A stretch of DNA of 64,000 nt from Microcoleus vaginatus PCC 9802 (GTDB lineage Bacteria > Cyanobacteriota > Cyanobacteriia > Cyanobacteriales > Microcoleaceae): NCBI GenBank assembly GCA_022701275.1, contig CP031740.1:5531001-5595000 (forward strand), given 5' to 3'. Each line of letters opens with the position of its first letter. Position 1 is the first letter of the stretch. Positions 8,272 to 17,200 of this stretch are shown here, in pieces. Made by a program: the position numbers and the translations under genes. Below the pieces are notes generated by a model. It did not search any database. It was not told where the DNA came from and worked only from the letters and a program-made list of their open reading frames with translations.

Positions 8272-11200
8272 ATGCCACTCACCAGCCCCAGTATCAAAAA
8301 TTTTATCGAGCCAGTGCCGCTGTGCCTCCAAACAGCAGCGCTAGAATCGCTGCAGTCAATTTTCAGATCCTGCAACTGCGATCGAGTCGCAGTAGTCAAC
8401 GAACAGCTACAGCCGGTGGGATTAGTTTACCTCCGCAGCCTTTGGGCCCGCGCGACCGATCGCACAAACGACGGGCAGCAACCTTTGTCAGAAAGCCCGA
8501 TCGCGATCGAACCAGTCAGGGCATTACCCGCCACTATGAGCGTCAGCGAATTCTGGCAGTACCTGCAAACAGAGGAACAGAACACCCCAGCCCGACCAAA
8601 CCGCCAAACCGCCGGCATTTCATCAAACAACCCGATCGCCCTTACAGATGCCAGTGGTCAATTTTTAGGAATGCTAGACAGCCTGAGCCTGCTGCAATTC
8701 GCCGCACTTAACAGCAGCTCGCTCTGCAGCCTCACAGAGTCGGCCACAGCCGTCAAAGAAATCGAATTAAAGCCGGTGTGCGAAGCCATCGCCACGGTCC
8801 TAGAAGCTCAAGTGCGCTTTCTAGAAGCAGGATTGAAACCTTCGGAAAACCTAAACTCCCTAGTCCAACTGTTGGAAAAACTGCCCCTGCCCCTGAGATT
8901 GCAAACCCCTACCGCACAAATAGTCAGCCAAAACGCAGCTTGGCGGATTTTGCTCGGATCAGGCCCAGAACCAGTTCCAGAACCAGCAGCAAATTTGGGT
9001 AAACACTCGCCCCGCAAACCAAGCCATTTAACAAGCGAATACAAGAGCGTGCAGTTAGAGGCCATCACCAAAGAATGCAGGAGCCTAGTAGGAGCAAGTA
9101 GATCGGACGATCGCGATTCAACCGCAGCCACCAGTTGCCCGCTGCCCCTGTACGCTGCTGCCTCGCCCTCAACCTTAACCGCTCCAGCTTGGTGCCCCAC
9201 CGCCGGCAAACCAGACACCTACATTTGCGAGTGCCCCGTACAAAAAGGGCAAGAACGGATCTGGCAATTTGTCAAACAACCGCTCTCAGGCCAGCTAATT
9301 TTAGTAATGGGACAAGATGTCACCGAAGAACATTTAGTCGCCAAAGAACTAGCAGCGAAAAACGCAGATTTAATCCACCTCAACCGACTAAAAGACGAAT
9401 TTTTATCCTGCATCAGCCACGAACTAAAAACCCCGCTCACCGCCGTCCTAGGTTTGTCCAGCCTCCTCAAAGATAAATTGATCGGAGAACTCAACGACCG
9501 CCAAACACGCTACGCCAAACTAATCCATAAAAGCGGGCGGCATTTGATGACAATTGTTAACGATATATTAGACTTGACCCGGATGGAAACCGGGCAGCTA
9601 GAACTAATTCCCGAAGCAGTCGAAATAGCATCAACCTGCCAAAGAGCTTTTGAACAAGCAAAACAACTGCAACAGCAAGAAGAAAAAAACCCTCCCGCCC
9701 CGAGCAAAACGGACGGTACAGCAAACGCAGAACCATCCGCCCAAATAGAATTTACACTCGAAATAGAACCGGGACTGAGCCACTTAATTGCCGACGAACT
9801 GCGGCTGCGGCAAATGCTGGTTAACCTCCTTTCCAATGCCCTAAAATTCACCGAACTCGGCGGCAAAATCGGATTGAAAGTAAAGGTTTGGGAAGGCTGG
9901 ATCGCATTCACTGTTTGGGACACTGGCATCGGCATCCCCGCCGACAAACAGCACCTAATCTTTCAGAAATTCCAACAGCTAGAAAGCCCCCTCACCCGGC
10001 GCTTTCAAGGAACCGGACTGGGGCTGGTACTGACTCAACGCCTAGCTCGGCTCCACGGCGGAGACGTTTCGTTTATTTCCTCAGAAAACCAGGGCTCTCA
10101 ATTTACCCTGTTGCTGCCACCAAATCCTCCCGGAAACAGCAGCGAAGAAGTCCCGGCACCAGGAGCCGCCGAGGAAGAATTATTAAAAACCCCATATCCA
10201 ACTCTGATCGCCAATTCTCGCTCTCGTTTAGTATTAATAGTCGAAGCAGTTCCCAAATATATCGAAGATTTAACCAACGTCCTCTCGGGTTTGGGCTACC
10301 AAGTAATAGTTGCCCGTTCCGGCACAGAAGCGCTGGAAAAAGCTCGCAGGTTCAGTCCCGAAGCGATTTTCCTCAACCCGCTGCTGCCGCTGCTGTCGGG
10401 TTGGGACGTGCTGACGCTGCTCAAGAGTGACCCGGATACCCGATCGATTCCGGCCATCGTCACAGCAACCAGAGGCGAAAAAGAACGGGCCAGTGTCAAC
10501 CGAGCCGAAGGCTTTTTGAGCTTGCCAGTGGAAGAACCCGCTTTGCGGCTGCTGCTGACCGACTTGATCGGCAAAAGTAATGCTAGTAGCGCCAAAGTGA
10601 GGAGTTCTTTAACCGTTTTGTGGCTCAGCCCGCAAAACAGTTCCTCTCAAGGTTCCGCTTTACTGCTCAACCCCAACTACTGCCGGGTTTTAGAAGCAGA
10701 CGACCTCGGCCAAGCAGAACTCGTGGCACGAATTTGGCGGCCCGACGCGATCGTTTTGGACGGTACAAGTCAACTGCAAAACCCCTTAGCTTTTATCGAA
10801 CAGTTAAGTCGATCTCGAAATTTGGGTTCTCTCCCCTTGGTGACTTTAGACCCCGCAACTACCCAACTGGCAAATCAAGTCAAAGGATTGTCGGTATTTC
10901 CCTGTTTAGCCACTAGCAGTCCCGACGACAGTGAAACTTCACCAACCGGGTTAATGCCAAGTGCTTTGTGGCAAGTGATTCAAGTTGCTGCTGGCATGAG
11001 TTGGAAGCCCAGCATTTTATTAGCGGACATTTCGACTTTACCCGATTTGCACCGCACTGCTGGGGGGAACCCGACGGGAGAATTGGAACATTGCGATCTA
11101 TCGACAAATGCCGAGATTCCCCTCCCCAATTCTCAGTTTTCTACTCCTAACTTTCAAGCTTTGATTCAGTACATCCACACCGCAGGATTTCGAGGGTCGA

Positions 11201-11505
11201 TCGCTTCCTGCTGGACAGAAGTTTTGCAGCAGTTGCAATATCAAAGCGTTGACTTAGTTTTGCTGTGTTTGCGAGATGCCCCCTCAGAATCCCCCGCTAT
11301 GTTGCAGGCGCTATCGAACCTGCGCCAAATGGCAGTAAAACTGCCAATTTTAGTCTGGGATTATCGGTCTGCTGTAAATTCGGAATCCGAGGCGATCGAC
11401 TTTCTACTGCAAGAAGTATCTGCCAAAATTTTGCCTTCTTCCTTATCGGCAGCACAATTATTAGACAGAATTCAACAGACTTTATTAACTCACTCAAGTT
11501 CCTGA
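8272..11505 (+). CDS. Hybrid histidine kinase with degenerate receiver domains
   Basis: A 1077-residue protein divergent from kaiA. Residues 1-165 look like a CBS-type pair (DRVAVVNEQLQPVGLVYLRS; PIALTDASGQFLGMLDSLSL). A diverged PAS-like region (about 200-360) and a HisKA domain follow, with His383 in SCISHELKTPLTAVLG. The ATPase domain carries the N box LLSNALKF, G1 DTGIGIP and G2 GTGLGL. After it come three receiver-like segments (about 675-795, 800-910 and 935-1075). The first lacks the phospho-acceptor Asp (FLNPLLP) and the acidic pair (IVEAVP); the second keeps VLDG but not the acidic pair; the third has LLCLRD. They therefore look like pseudo-receivers, as in CikA and KaiA. A role in clock input or output is an inference from position and architecture. 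Confidence 0.88.
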   Translation: MPLTSPSIKNFIEPVPLCLQTAALESLQSIFRSCNCDRVAVVNEQLQPVGLVYLRSLWARATDRTNDGQQPLSESPIAIEPVRALPATMSVSEFWQYLQTEEQNTPARPNRQTAGISSNNPIALTDASGQFLGMLDSLSLLQFAALNSSSLCSLTESATAVKEIELKPVCEAIATVLEAQVRFLEAGLKPSENLNSLVQLLEKLPLPLRLQTPTAQIVSQNAAWRILLGSGPEPVPEPAANLGKHSPRKPSHLTSEYKSVQLEAITKECRSLVGASRSDDRDSTAATSCPLPLYAAASPSTLTAPAWCPTAGKPDTYICECPVQKGQERIWQFVKQPLSGQLILVMGQDVTEEHLVAKELAAKNADLIHLNRLKDEFLSCISHELKTPLTAVLGLSSLLKDKLIGELNDRQTRYAKLIHKSGRHLMTIVNDILDLTRMETGQLELIPEAVEIASTCQRAFEQAKQLQQQEEKNPPAPSKTDGTANAEPSAQIEFTLEIEPGLSHLIADELRLRQMLVNLLSNALKFTELGGKIGLKVKVWEGWIAFTVWDTGIGIPADKQHLIFQKFQQLESPLTRRFQGTGLGLVLTQRLARLHGGDVSFISSENQGSQFTLLLPPNPPGNSSEEVPAPGAAEEELLKTPYPTLIANSRSRLVLIVEAVPKYIEDLTNVLSGLGYQVIVARSGTEALEKARRFSPEAIFLNPLLPLLSGWDVLTLLKSDPDTRSIPAIVTATRGEKERASVNRAEGFLSLPVEEPALRLLLTDLIGKSNASSAKVRSSLTVLWLSPQNSSSQGSALLLNPNYCRVLEADDLGQAELVARIWRPDAIVLDGTSQLQNPLAFIEQLSRSRNLGSLPLVTLDPATTQLANQVKGLSVFPCLATSSPDDSETSPTGLMPSALWQVIQVAAGMSWKPSILLADISTLPDLHRTAGGNPTGELEHCDLSTNAEIPLPNSQFSTPNFQALIQYIHTAGFRGSIASCWTEVLQQLQYQSVDLVLLCLRDAPSESPAMLQALSNLRQMAVKLPILVWDYRSAVNSESEAIDFLLQEVSAKILPSSLSAAQLLDRIQQTLLTHSSS

Positions 11506-11863
11506 AAATGAAGAATTTACCAGGTTTGTAGTGAGGAATTCACTTTTCTCTAAACCTGTAAAGACCAACTCTTATTTCTGAGTGAAAACAGAGTTTTGGA
11601 ATTCTTTAACGGAAAACCGCGAAGCGTTATTTATTAACTCGTGCAAGTTTGTAATAACTCATAATTTTGCCTATTTGTAGTGAGGTTCTCAGTCGTCTAT
11701 ACAAGAGTGAAGAAAAACGGCTACCCTGAGTGGAAACATAATTTGAGAAATATTTAAATGAAAACCCCAAAGTGTTGCGAGTCAAGAAGCAATATCAAAA
11801 CTCAAAAATATGAGTTATTATAGGCGATCGAGAAACCCTTATATTTTTTTCTGGGGCTGTACA
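11506..11863. other. Intergenic region with dispersed repeat fragments
   Basis: About 360 bp. It holds two degenerate copies of a motif beginning tttgtagtgagg (11526, 11673), related to the agtgaggacttcagtcctca palindrome near 12760. No gene is evident. Confidence 0.5.
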
Positions 11864-12745
11864 GTGCCTAATCGCATTCCTTTAATATCTTTGCTACTCG
11901 CACTCGGTTTGGGGGCAATGCCCGAGCCTGCTGTCGCACAGGCACTCCTGCCTTACACCCTGCAAATCGACTCGGCCCAACTCGAACAAACAGCCTTGAG
12001 CCTTGCAGAAGAAGCCGTCCAGCTAGCCAGACTCCAGCAGTACCAACTAGCCGTACCCAGAGCCGAACTCGCCACACAGTTAGCCCCCAAGAATGCTCAA
12101 ACTTGGACTTTGTTAGGCAGCTTGTACCTTCAAGTCGAGCAGTTTGACAAAGGTATTGAAGCTTTGGGGCAAGCTCAATCTCTGTCGCCAGAAAATCCCT
12201 CAATTAAATTTGTCTTGGGAGAAGCTCACTTTCGGAAAGCGAACTACGAGAAAGCAGTCGAATATTTGCAAGCAGGGTTAAAGTTAAAACCAGACACTCC
12301 AGGTGCATTATTTGATTTAGGCAATGCTTTTTATAAGCTGAAGCGGTTTGATCAGGCGATCGCCCAATACGAAAAAGCCTTTGCTTTAGAAAAAAATCTG
12401 TGGCCTGCTATTAACAATATCGGATTAGTCAAATACGAAATGGGAGATGTTGATAGCGCCATCAAACGCTGGGAACAGGCGATCGTGATCGACAACAAAG
12501 CAGCAGAATCAATGCTAGCTCTAGCAGTAGCACTCTACGGCAAAGGCGACAAAGCAAAAGGCTTAGCGATGGGAGAAGCAGCTCTGAAACTCGACAAACG
12601 CTATGCTACCGTAGAATATCTCCAAGAAAACCTCTGGGGCGATCGTTTAATCGCAGATACCCAAAAGTTGCTAGCCACTCCTGAAATGAAGGCAGCACTG
12701 GCTAAAATTCAAGAGGCCCCACCCCCTCCCCAAATGTCGCCTTAA
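11864..12745 (+). CDS. Exported TPR protein
   Basis: A secreted or periplasmic protein of tetratricopeptide repeats. From GTG 11864 the product begins VPNRIPLISLLLALGLGAMP followed by EPAVAQA, a clean signal peptide with an Ala-rich cleavage site. An ATG at 11810 would add 18 residues that spoil the signal, so the GTG is preferred (293 residues). At least six TPR units follow (AWTLLGSLYLQVEQFDKGIE, FVLGEAHFRKANYEKAVEY, ALFDLGNAFYKLKRFDQAI, AINNIGLVKYEMGDVDSAIK), ending in a proline-rich tail. Such proteins usually scaffold protein-protein contacts; the partner is unknown. It follows the hybrid kinase after 358 bp and is probably transcribed alone. Confidence 0.85.
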   Translation: MPNRIPLISLLLALGLGAMPEPAVAQALLPYTLQIDSAQLEQTALSLAEEAVQLARLQQYQLAVPRAELATQLAPKNAQTWTLLGSLYLQVEQFDKGIEALGQAQSLSPENPSIKFVLGEAHFRKANYEKAVEYLQAGLKLKPDTPGALFDLGNAFYKLKRFDQAIAQYEKAFALEKNLWPAINNIGLVKYEMGDVDSAIKRWEQAIVIDNKAAESMLALAVALYGKGDKAKGLAMGEAALKLDKRYATVEYLQENLWGDRLIADTQKLLATPEMKAALAKIQEAPPPPQMSP

Positions 12746-12756
12746 TTGTAGTTAAG

Positions 12757-12782
12757 TTTTTAGTGAGGACTTCAGTCCTCAA
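12757..12782. repeat. Dispersed palindromic repeat
   Basis: tttttagtgaggacttcagtcctca contains the palindrome tgaggact/agtcctca. Related degenerate copies lie at 11526, 11673 and 54633. A second small palindrome, ggtgcgc-gcaca-gcgcacc, lies at 12860-12880. Confidence 0.5.
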
Positions 12783-12948
12783 AGCCTTTTTTAACTGATA
12801 ACCAACTATCTTATTCAGGACTAAAACCAAAAAATAGTTGAATGCGCTATGGGTAGGGGTAAGGTGCGCGCACAGCGCACCCTACAGATAGAGTTGGTGC
12901 GTAAGTTCTATTATTGCCACGAAGCAGTCGCTGTCTTCAATTCTCCAA

Positions 12949-12976
12949 TCTAAAATCTAAAATCTAAAATCTAAAA
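12949..12976. repeat. Heptanucleotide tandem repeat (tctaaaa)4
   Basis: Four perfect seven-base units ending five bases before the ATG of the GST-like gene, exactly where a ribosome-binding site would be expected. Confidence 0.9.
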
Positions 12977-12980
12977 TCGC

Positions 12981-14174
12981 ATGACCCCTCTAAGCTGGAC
13001 AGAATTAGAAGCCCTCACAGACTTTCAAATCGATCGCACAAACGGCCCCACCAACGCTCAATCCCGCTTGCGCCTCTTCGGTAAAACCGAATCCGATGTG
13101 CGAGTCACCCTGTACCGCGATAACCATGCTTGGTGTCCCTACTGTCAAAAAATCTGGCTGTGGCTGGAAGAAAAACAAATCCCCTACCGCATTGAGAAAG
13201 TTACTATGTTCTGCTATGGGGAAAAAGAAAGCTGGTACAAGCGCAAAGTGCCATCGGGAATGCTACCGGCGATCGAACTAGACGGCCGCATCATCACCGA
13301 AAGCGATGATATATTAATCGCCCTGGAACGAGTCTATGGCCCCTTGGGTTTGGGCATGGAAAACCCCGCAGTAATACCCCTGCGGCGATTAGAGCGACTG
13401 CTGTTTAGGGCCTGGTGCTCTTGGCTGTGCTACCCAGCAAGTTCAGCCAAAGTAGAACAGCACAACCGCAACCAATTTATCAGCGTCGTCACCCAGGTAG
13501 AAGCAGCCTTGGCTAGCACTCCGGGGCCTTATTTCCTCGATGAATTTGGCACTGCGGATGTCATCTTTACGCCCTACGTCGAACGGATGAATGCCAGTCT
13601 TTACTACTACAAAGGCTACTCGATGCGGGAAGAAAACCCGCGCTTTGCTGACTGGTTTGCGGCGATGGAAACCCGCCCTACCTATCGCGGCACTCAGAGC
13701 GATTTTCACACCCACGTCCACGATTTACCACCTCAGATGGGCGGGTGTTATGAAAACGGCGAACCTCAGATGCTACTCAATAAAGCCCGCGTGGATAATG
13801 GGCCTTGGGCTGGACTCCCGGATGTGATGTATGCAGAACCGGAAACCTCCCGCGCTGAAGCACTTCATCGCGTCATTAAGCACCAGCGCAACATCGTTCG
13901 AGTCAATCCTGCTGATGACAAGTTATTCGATGAGGCTTTGCGTTGTGCTTTAACTTTGATGATGACTGGCGAAGTTTGTACGCCGCCGGCTGGTTCTGAT
14001 GCGGCTTTGCGGTATTTGCGCGATCGGGTGAATGTGCCCCGCGATATGTCGATCTACGCGGCCAAGCGGCTGAGGGAAGCGTTGGAGGAAACGGCGGCTT
14101 TGGTGGGTGATGGTCAAGGTTCTCCGATTCTGCTGAAGCATCGGCGAGATCAAGATCCGGCTAATTTTGTGTAG
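12981..14174 (+). CDS. Glutathione S-transferase family protein
   Basis: A 397-residue cytoplasmic protein. A thioredoxin-fold N-terminal GST domain (about 40-125) contains the glutaredoxin-like motif [19 protein letters not shown] and the cis-Pro/ESD glutathione-binding signature [20 protein letters not shown]. An all-alpha GST C-terminal domain follows (to about 240), then some 150 extra residues not found in ordinary GSTs. The length and N-terminal extension match a cyanobacterial/plant GST-like group rather than a classical GST. Substrate unknown. There is no Shine-Dalgarno sequence; a heptamer repeat array ends just before the start codon. Confidence 0.85.
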   Translation: MTPLSWTELEALTDFQIDRTNGPTNAQSRLRLFGKTESDVRVTLYRDNHAWCPYCQKIWLWLEEKQIPYRIEKVTMFCYGEKESWYKRKVPSGMLPAIELDGRIITESDDILIALERVYGPLGLGMENPAVIPLRRLERLLFRAWCSWLCYPASSAKVEQHNRNQFISVVTQVEAALASTPGPYFLDEFGTADVIFTPYVERMNASLYYYKGYSMREENPRFADWFAAMETRPTYRGTQSDFHTHVHDLPPQMGGCYENGEPQMLLNKARVDNGPWAGLPDVMYAEPETSRAEALHRVIKHQRNIVRVNPADDKLFDEALRCALTLMMTGEVCTPPAGSDAALRYLRDRVNVPRDMSIYAAKRLREALEETAALVGDGQGSPILLKHRRDQDPANFV

Positions 14175-14245
14175 GGGGCGATCGGAATCAGACGGAATCG
14201 GCGTTGCTGCTGCTCTACTTCATCAGCTTGCTATCTGCTCGATCG

Positions 14246-14551
14246 ATGAAACTAAAGGTTGATGTGATTTTTAATCCGGTTCTGTTTGAAGAGGAGGATA
14301 CTGGGCTGGTGGAGTTGGCGATCGCTCTTGAAGATGAGGTTGTCTATATTTTTAATCCTCGTCAACAGAGATGGAATACTCACTTTGTTTGGAATGGTGT
14401 GGAAGCGATCGGGTTAAGGGCGATCGGTCGAGCAACGGTACAAGCCCTTGATTTGAATCGGTCAACTATGTTGGTCATTCGGGCACAAGAGGAATTACGG
14501 GGTCGTCATCCTCCCGCGGAAGATATCAATCCCGTAGATACTGATTTGTAG
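14246..14551 (+). CDS. Small protein resembling an HNH-endonuclease C-terminal tail
   Basis: About 101 residues from ATG 14246; a TTG at 14204 would add 14. The stretch FNPRQQRWNTHFVWNGVEAI followed by GLRAIGRATVQALDLNRSTM and HPPAEDINPVD resembles the conserved C-terminal region of cyanobacterial HNH nucleases (NPR..W..HF.W ... GRATV..L.LNR ... HPP). The HNH domain itself is absent, and the preceding residues VDVIFNPVLFEEEDTGLVEL do not look like one. It may be a truncated remnant kept as an ORF or a stand-alone small protein. It lies 71 bp after the GST gene. Confidence 0.5.
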   Translation: MKLKVDVIFNPVLFEEEDTGLVELAIALEDEVVYIFNPRQQRWNTHFVWNGVEAIGLRAIGRATVQALDLNRSTMLVIRAQEELRGRHPPAEDINPVDTDL

Positions 14552-14714
14552 GTACTTCTTTTGACTGAGGTTAGAATCAAGATGGCTTCAGAATCGTGGG
14601 TATGAATTTGGGGCGATCGCGTGTTAAATTAACTTTTGGGCTCATGGTTAGTGATTACTTTTTGGGTTAGAACGGAGGTAAACACAATCTAACTATTTTG
14701 AAAAAATTTTTTAA

Positions 14715-15800
14715 TCATTTATTAATCTGTGCCAGTTTATATTTAGCTGTTGCTGCTGAATCAATCTGATCGGTAATTTCAGCCAAATAATATAGCTTAT
14801 CGCAAATCTCACTTATAGACATTTGATGTTCTGAATTCAAAGTAAATTTTCCAGCAAAATATTGAAGAAATTTTTCATCTACAAAGCCGTTTCTATGAGA
14901 ATACAAATGCCTTATTTGAAGTATCTTCTCTATTTCATTTTGTTTTGATTCATTAAGAACACCCAAATCGCTTATTTGTTTATTTTCTTTTATAAAACCT
15001 TTTACACTACCTTTTTGCAACTTCACAAGTTTTTCTTTGGCACAATATTTTACAAATTCTTCCATGTCTGAACAATTTAAAACCTCTTCAAGAGTAACTT
15101 GCTTTTTAGATTTTAGTGTTGCCGGATTTGCTAGAAAAATCTCATACAACAAGTCCGACAAATATGTTTCAAAGTTATCCACAAAGGAGGAAAACAATAT
15201 TCTTGTAAGTATTGTCCCTTCTTGATTGATTGTAGGCTTATTTGCATCTATTGGATAAAGCATCAGAGCAAGATCATCTATTATCTTTAAAATACTTTGA
15301 TAGTGTTCAATCAACTTGCACTTGGCATTTGTTGCCTTTTTTTTATATTCTTCAAGCTGCTTATTTATAATTTTAATTCTTAAATCTCCGTTCACTTTTA
15401 ATTGAATTTCACTAGGATTTAAAAGTAGAATTTGAGCGCCCAGTCTCTTATAAATCTTATCTTCTACAACAACTAAAATGTCAGATTTTTCAATCTTTAT
15501 TGCATAAAGCTTTTTGCCATTATATACAACGTATTGATAATATACCTGCGGTTGGGGTGAAAGAATATCTAATGCTTTATGAATAATTGTGTTGGCATGA
15601 AATTCTTCACTTAAACCGTTGATTTCGATATTTCCTTGCCCAGCCTCTGACACGCCCAAAATTATGTATCCACCATCAGCATTAGCAAATGAACTGATTA
15701 GTTTAGCAATGTTATTGGATGGTGGCAAAACCGCTTTATATTCAAGCGTAGAGCTTTCTGCCTGTCCAATTATTTGGGCTACTTCATTTGTAATATCCAT
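14715..15800 (-). CDS. AlbA_2 (Schlafen-like) plus HEPN-type protein
   Basis: A 361-residue protein of two parts. Residues 1-135 are an AlbA_2 (Schlafen-type, formerly AAA_4) nucleic-acid-associated domain: ESSTLEYKAVL, KLISSFANADGGYIILGVSE and IYKRLGA are its hallmarks. The C-terminal half (about 195-350) is helical and contains IRHLYSHRNGFVDE, with Arg297-x4-His302 fitting the HEPN ribonuclease motif Rx4-6H. AlbA_2 proteins occur as regulators and in defence islands, and HEPN proteins commonly cut RNA in abortive infection. The combined function is not established. It follows a 75-codon gene by two bases, so the two form an operon. The base composition is more AT-rich than neighbouring genes, which suggests transfer. 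Confidence 0.75.
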   Translation of the reverse strand: MDITNEVAQIIGQAESSTLEYKAVLPPSNNIAKLISSFANADGGYIILGVSEAGQGNIEINGLSEEFHANTIIHKALDILSPQPQVYYQYVVYNGKKLYAIKIEKSDILVVVEDKIYKRLGAQILLLNPSEIQLKVNGDLRIKIINKQLEEYKKKATNAKCKLIEHYQSILKIIDDLALMLYPIDANKPTINQEGTILTRILFSSFVDNFETYLSDLLYEIFLANPATLKSKKQVTLEEVLNCSDMEEFVKYCAKEKLVKLQKGSVKGFIKENKQISDLGVLNESKQNEIEKILQIRHLYSHRNGFVDEKFLQYFAGKFTLNSEHQMSISEICDKLYYLAEITDQIDSAATAKYKLAQINK

Positions 15801-15802
15801 GT

Positions 15803-16030
15803 TTAAACTCGAATCCTATTAATACCTGTTGTTTTAATAAATTTGCCTAGACTTAAATGTCTTGGTTCATTAACCCCATTATAAATCCATAATTCTGCAT
15901 TAGGATTATCTAAAGTATCTTTTTCAGAGGTATAGTAAACAATCACCGCTCGATTGTCCGACTGTCTTACAACAACTTCTACGAAAACGCGATCGTCGCT
16001 ACCCAAGATTTTAGCCAAACTTTTCTGCAT
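15803..16030 (-). CDS. Small protein upstream of AlbA_2-HEPN gene
   Basis: A 75-residue protein, unrecognised. It is mixed alpha/beta with alternating hydrophobics (DDRVFVEVVVRQSDNRAVIV, ELWIYNGVNEPRHLSLGKFI) and ends TTGINRIRV. It has no signal peptide or membrane segment. Its stop lies two bases before the start of the AlbA_2-HEPN gene, so translation is probably coupled. As the small first gene of a two-gene unit with a putative RNase it could be an antitoxin or specificity partner, but this is position-based only. Confidence 0.6.
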   Translation of the reverse strand: MQKSLAKILGSDDRVFVEVVVRQSDNRAVIVYYTSEKDTLDNPNAELWIYNGVNEPRHLSLGKFIKTTGINRIRV

Positions 16031-16196
16031 ACCCTCACACGCTTTGACGCTACAATCTGCCTCATCACCGACTCATCCCATCCCATCATTCCCACTTTCT
16101 CACCTCAAGACCCCCACCCGATCGAATCTATACTTACCTGGCTGCAACGCACCTATTAGAAAACTAGCCGATAAAACTTACTCTTCAGATTTGATA

Positions 16197-16838
16197 TTAC
16201 TCCCAGTAATTTTCCCAATCATCCTTAAAAGCTTGCTGCAATCTCTGCATATACGCATAAGTCTTAATCTTCACCATCCACAGATTATTAGAATTGCGGC
16301 CTCCCTTGCACACAACACCTTCATCTACACCGTATTTCCCCTTGCGAAGATCGTCCATAAACTTGCCCGTCAGTTTGCCGCGATAAATCACTCGCGCAAT
16401 ATTTAATTTACCAAAATCCTGAATAAACCGCTCGGGAACAACCATACCGCCCTCAGTTTCCACATCAAAAAGAACCAGTTGTTTGCGATCGTCCTTTTTG
16501 TGCCTTCCCGCAAACGAGTTAGCACCAAAAAACTCTGTAAACACAGTAATTTCAGGGCAGTGATAGTGTTCGTTCTCTCGAAATATAGACTCTAAGGGAC
16601 TAGCAAAGTCTCTTTTAAATATTTCCGGTGCTTCTTCTAAACCTGGATGTGCAGCATTAAATTGTGCAATTCCCATCTCATCCAAATCAAATCTACTGCG
16701 GCGCGTACCAAAAGCATACCAACCAAGTTCAACTTCCCAAACCCAATGCAAATTAGTGCCATCGTACTTCTCAAAAGCTACACATTGTTCGTTAGGGCAA
16801 TTTTTACTATCTGGAATTTTGGGATACGCAAGAAGCAT
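16197..16838 (-). CDS. RNA ligase family protein
   Basis: A 213-residue ATP-dependent nucleotidyltransferase. Motif I is EKYDGTN, where Lys is the AMP-accepting residue; motif III is VFTEFFGANSF, motif IV DEGVVCKGG and motif V MVKIKT. These are in the right order and spacing for the RNA ligase/DNA ligase superfamily. Only the adenylation domain is present, with no obvious C-terminal extension, so it is a minimal RNA ligase, most like stand-alone bacterial members. It would seal or adenylate RNA ends. It lies about 170 bp upstream of the AlbA_2-HEPN pair on the same strand, which suggests a break-and-repair setting; that link is inferred. Confidence 0.85.
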   Translation of the reverse strand: MLLAYPKIPDSKNCPNEQCVAFEKYDGTNLHWVWEVELGWYAFGTRRSRFDLDEMGIAQFNAAHPGLEEAPEIFKRDFASPLESIFRENEHYHCPEITVFTEFFGANSFAGRHKKDDRKQLVLFDVETEGGMVVPERFIQDFGKLNIARVIYRGKLTGKFMDDLRKGKYGVDEGVVCKGGRNSNNLWMVKIKTYAYMQRLQQAFKDDWENYWE

Positions 16839-16869
16839 GATATCGATTCCGGTTGCACCGGAATGCTTG

Positions 16870-16897
16870 TTGACTGTTGACTGTTGACTGTTGACTG
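16870..16897. repeat. Heptanucleotide tandem repeat (ttgactg)4
   Basis: Four perfect units, followed by tgagtc. The last unit plus tgagtc is shared with the copy at 20100. Confidence 0.9.
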
Positions 16898-16980
16898 TGA
16901 GTCAAAAAAATGAAAATTGCGCGAATTATTTCTTGGCAGCTTGATTCGACTTTACGCCCGACGATGAAGCGCGGATTTGA
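16891..16980 (+). repeat. Dispersed repeat, copy 1 (left of calmodulin-Erv1 gene)
   Basis: It begins ttgactgtgagtc, contains cttgattcgacttt and ends atgaagcgcggatttga. A diverged copy in the same orientation lies at 20103-20213, so the two bracket the gene at 17338-19752. Confidence 0.6.
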
Positions 16981-17200
16981 TATCATTCCGGCGCAGCCGG
17001 AATTGATATGAGTCGTGCGTTAGCGAAGCCCTCGAAGACGATCGCGCAGCAACAAAAGAGACTATTCTCAGTTTACCCCATAACCGACGAAAGCGTTTGC
17101 CATAACACGATCGCGGTTTTTCCCGTACCGAACTCCTGGAGTATTGCTATCTATATCTTTGAAGGCGTAAAAAGTTAACTGATATCTTGCACCATTGTCA

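Noticed and set aside
8125..8331. Small leftward ORF in the kaiA/kinase promoter region
   Set aside because: It overlaps the start of the kinase gene, has no ribosome-binding site and no recognisable protein features.
15986..16162. Rightward frame reading FLHTLTRFDATICLITDSSH to a stop
   Set aside because: It looks protein-like over about 40 residues but overlaps the 75-codon leftward gene, has no start and no known counterpart.
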